From the NCBI GenBank assembly GCA_040758255.1, contig JBFLVX010000007.1, forward strand, positions 1 through 33,972: a DNA stretch of 33,972 nt, given 5' to 3'. This DNA is from JACRPZ01 sp040758255. GTDB taxonomy: Bacteria > Nitrospirota > Thermodesulfovibrionia > UBA6902. A program made the translations under genes and the position numbers. Every line of letters starts with the position of its first letter. Positions within the stretch are counted from its first letter, which is position 1. The notes under the pieces were generated by a model that was given only the letters and a program-made list of their open reading frames with translations, did not search any database and was not told the DNA's origin. Below are positions 31,691 to 33,972 of the stretch, in pieces.

Positions 31691-32346
31691 TGGATATATC
31701 AAAGATCAGGAAGATGTTAAAAGATACAAAGGCGGAAAATGGCGGAGAGGGCAAAGCGGAGATATTGGAAGACAAACCCGCGCCTGCTGCTGAAGAAAAG
31801 GTCAGCGTAAATAAAGAAGATGTTGAGAGCAAGCCGGCTGAAATTATTGAAAAGACAGAAATTAGCAAAATTGATACAATAACAGCCACAGCAGAAGAGG
31901 AAGATGCGGCAGTAGCTCCTGTAAATGAGCTTGAGCTTCTGGCATTTAATGTTGCCAGCGAAGAATATGCTGTAAAATTATCGGATATGCAGGAGATTAT
32001 CAGAAGTCAGACAATAACCCCGATACCGAGGGCCCCTGAATATTTAAGGGGGGTGACTTTTCTCAGGGGTCAAATCCTGCCTGTTATTGATCTTGGGAAG
32101 AGATTAGGCCTTGAATGGGAGAGCGGGATGCTTCAGAAGATAATAGTGCTTTCAGCTTTAAAAGCTCCTCTTGGGATTCTTATAGGCTCAGGCATTGATG
32201 TGCTCAGATGCAGGGAGAATGAAGTTTTGCCGCCGCCGTCAACATTGGATGAAAGTGAAATCGGCCTTATTGAAGGCGTTGTAAATATCAGGAACAGATT
32301 CATATCGGTCTTAAATATAAATAACATACTGAAAGCGGAAAGGTGA
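31690..32346 (+). CDS. cheW: CheW-type adaptor with long acidic N-terminal extension
   Basis: A 218-residue cytoplasmic adaptor linking receptors to CheA. Residues 1-80 are low-complexity, rich in Glu, Ala and Lys and probably disordered (MDISKIRKMLKDTKA, then repeated EDKPAPAAEEK-like stretches); residues 82-216 are the CheW fold: LLAFNVASEEYAVKLSDMQE, PIPRAPEYLRGVTFLRGQIL, PVIDLGKRLGL, and GVVNIRNRFISVLNI. The start is a GTG that shares a base with the preceding TAG stop. It ends in TGATG with the receptor gene. The extension is longer than in ordinary CheW and could be a flexible tether. Confidence 0.9.
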   Translation: MDISKIRKMLKDTKAENGGEGKAEILEDKPAPAAEEKVSVNKEDVESKPAEIIEKTEISKIDTITATAEEEDAAVAPVNELELLAFNVASEEYAVKLSDMQEIIRSQTITPIPRAPEYLRGVTFLRGQILPVIDLGKRLGLEWESGMLQKIIVLSALKAPLGILIGSGIDVLRCRENEVLPPPSTLDESEIGLIEGVVNIRNRFISVLNINNILKAER

Positions 32347-33972
32347 TGAACGCTAAACTTGAAGTTAAAATTGTCGGCCTCGTTATAATCGTACTGCTTT
32401 TATCTTCAATCATGGCCGGTTTGTTGAGCACGCGGTTTATCAGGGATGATATTGAAAACATTGTCTCCAAGTATTCAATGATGACCATGAGCTATATCAA
32501 AAATGTTGTTGAAGAGACAATGCTGGACGGCAATGTTGATGTAATGAAGGACCTGCTCACTGAAAAGAGCAAGACAGAAGGGGTTGAGTATATCAAGATA
32601 CTTGACACTTCCGGACGCGAAGCCCTCCCTGCCGTAAAGGAGACCAAAACTGATGATGTAAAAATTGTCAATGAGATCAGAAAGAACATGACTCAGTCCA
32701 TTGTAAAAGAAGAGGATTCAATTATTTTCTATACTCCGTTAATAAAGACCAAGCGCTGCATTCAATGTCATGAAAGCCAGGAAACACTCCTTGGCGTTAT
32801 GAAGGTCTCCATATCAATCAAGGACGCCAAAGAGCAGATAATACACAGGAATAAGTTTGTTGTCATAAGCCTGCTGTTTGGAAGCATAATCTTTGGGTTG
32901 GTTTTGTGGCTGATCTTTAGACAGACCGTAATAAACCCTGTTCTTAAAATTGAAAATATGACAAAGAAACTCTCCATGGGCGATCTGTCATTAAAAGACG
33001 ATATTAAAACAAAGGATGAGATGGGGCGGTTGAGTAAAAACCTCATAAAGGCGGTCAAGGGTCTCGGAAATATTATTAACAGGGCGACAACCGTTTCAAA
33101 GAGGGTTGCCAGCGTTACCTATGAGATTGAGCATGAATCCAAGAAAGTGGCCGATGGAGCAAAGCTGGAGCAGGAGGCTATTGATAATGTTCTGCAATCT
33201 ACAGAACGGTTCAATAAATCTTTGGGGGAGATCGCTGAGATCATAAGGGATCTTTCCGTATCAGCCGAGCACAGCGCAACAGGGATCAACGAGATGCGCT
33301 CCAGCACAAGTCAGATAAGCAGCAATACCATTGAACTGTCGGATGCCATTGATTCCACATCTTCCGCTATTCAGCAGATGACTGCAAATATAAAGGAAGT
33401 GGCTGTCAAGTCAGGGGAACTCTCTGTATCCGCAGAAGAGGCTGTAACGGCAATTGCAGAGATCAATACCTCAACTAAAGAGATAGCATTAAACACTGCC
33501 GAGTCGGCAAAACTGGCAGAAGAGATAGCATCTGATGCGTCAAAATTCGGCATTGCTGCCGTAGAAAAAATTGCGGACGAGATGGAGACAATAAGGACTA
33601 CAGTGCAGAGGACATCCGAATTCATTGACCATTTGAGTAAAAGGTCTGAGGATATAGGCAAAATCCTGAATGTTATTGATGAGATAACCGACCAGACAAC
33701 ACTTCTGGCGCTAAATGCCGCTATCTTGGCTGCGCAAGCCGGGGAGCACGGAAAAGGCTTTACAGTAGTTGCTGATGAGATCAAGGATCTTGCGGAGAAG
33801 ACAGCGCTTTCCACAAGGGAGATCGGGGAGCTTATTGAGGCTGTACAATCAGAAGTAAGATCAGTCTCTTCAGCTATGTCGGATGGAATGAAGACTGTGG
33901 ATGAAGGGTCCAAGCTGACAAGAGAAGCAAGCAGCAGTTTTAAAAAGATCACTACCAGGTTAAAACGTTCGT
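32346..33972 (+). CDS. Methyl-accepting chemotaxis protein with periplasmic CxxCH (c-type haem) motif, 3' end outside window
   Basis: 542 residues are visible and the frame is still open at the window end. Membrane span 1 (about 7-29), a periplasmic domain of about 140 residues, span 2 (about 174-194), HAMP (about 195-250), then the coiled-coil signalling domain with the tip TTLLALNAAILAAQAGEHG and KGFTVVADEIKDLAE. In the periplasmic part, RCIQCHES places a CxxCH at residues 138-142, the covalent haem-attachment motif of c-type cytochromes, shortly before span 2. Haem-containing receptors of this kind are known in Geobacter and act as redox or gas sensors. The ATG shares a base with the cheW stop. 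Haem attachment is inferred from the motif and location. Confidence 0.93.
   Translation, partial: MNAKLEVKIVGLVIIVLLLSSIMAGLLSTRFIRDDIENIVSKYSMMTMSYIKNVVEETMLDGNVDVMKDLLTEKSKTEGVEYIKILDTSGREALPAVKETKTDDVKIVNEIRKNMTQSIVKEEDSIIFYTPLIKTKRCIQCHESQETLLGVMKVSISIKDAKEQIIHRNKFVVISLLFGSIIFGLVLWLIFRQTVINPVLKIENMTKKLSMGDLSLKDDIKTKDEMGRLSKNLIKAVKGLGNIINRATTVSKRVASVTYEIEHESKKVADGAKLEQEAIDNVLQSTERFNKSLGEIAEIIRDLSVSAEHSATGINEMRSSTSQISSNTIELSDAIDSTSSAIQQMTANIKEVAVKSGELSVSAEEAVTAIAEINTSTKEIALNTAESAKLAEEIASDASKFGIAAVEKIADEMETIRTTVQRTSEFIDHLSKRSEDIGKILNVIDEITDQTTLLALNAAILAAQAGEHGKGFTVVADEIKDLAEKTALSTREIGELIEAVQSEVRSVSSAMSDGMKTVDEGSKLTREASSSFKKITTRLKRS

Overview
This 34 kb window looks like chromosome from an anaerobic bacterium that runs, or has the parts of, the folate (methyl) branch of the Wood-Ljungdahl pathway. 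A Nitrospirota (Thermodesulfovibrionia-like) or deltaproteobacterial lineage is the best guess. The grounds are a MetF/MetV-type methylene-tetrahydrofolate reductase pair, FolD, Fhs, 5-formyl-THF cyclo-ligase and a CooC/AcsF-type nickel-insertion ATPase, together with two chemoreceptors whose signalling tips carry the AGEHG variant and an ethylbenzene-dehydrogenase-type haem protein. The taxonomic call is inference. No rRNA, tRNA or CRISPR array was seen.

Layout. 1-696: end of an AT-rich membrane protein of unknown function. 707-1938 (-): SlyD-type FKBP and panB. 1960-2104: palindromic dispersed repeat. 2126-6503 (-): folD, folE, metV, metF, lgt, a tightly packed one-carbon/folate operon from a good sigma70 promoter. 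6611-7525 (+): membrane-anchored metallopeptidase, apparently leaderless. 7556-8132: small membrane protein and a 12-codon mini-gene with its own promoter. 8133-13180 (-): operon of an EB_dh/CBM9-like periplasmic haem protein, a chemoreceptor, cooC, fthC and a DUF2238 membrane protein, most joined by 4-base overlaps. 13270-15926 (-): pgsA, DUF512 radical-SAM/PDZ protein, aroE. 16069-17832 (-): fhs, visibly GC-richer than its neighbours. 18051-18929 (+): purC. 18937-22288 (+): yybP-ykoY manganese riboswitch with overlapping terminator, a zinc-ribbon protein, a MITE-like element and a P2-type Ca2+/Mn2+ ATPase. 22278-24254 (+): priA. 24255-26425 (+): accessory patch (Phd/RelE toxin-antitoxin pair, RAP/PD-(D/E)XK-like nuclease, broken Bro-N antirepressor gene). 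26457-27389 (-): ribF. 27573-28193 (+): secreted DUF6448 protein flanked by a 38-bp direct repeat that contains a promoter. 28535 to the end (+): chemosensory operon CheY-like, CheA, ExeA-type AAA ATPase, CheW, and a chemoreceptor with a periplasmic CxxCH haem motif (cut by the window end).

How the genes fit together. FolD, FolE, MetV/MetF, FthC and Fhs make, recycle and reduce C1-tetrahydrofolates, and CooC points to a nickel enzyme (CO dehydrogenase/acetyl-CoA synthase) elsewhere. Two chemoreceptors, one next to a periplasmic haem-fold protein and one carrying its own CxxCH, suggest redox or small-ligand sensing. The AAA ATPase inside the second signalling operon suggests the output could be pili or secretion instead of flagella. 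The best regulatory find is the manganese riboswitch: its P1 strand and terminator stem share the same seven bases, predicting a Mn2+-ON switch for the cation ATPase. Recurrent vegetative promoters (TTGACA-like, mostly 18-bp spacer) sit in front of folD, fhs, ribF and the riboswitch transcript.
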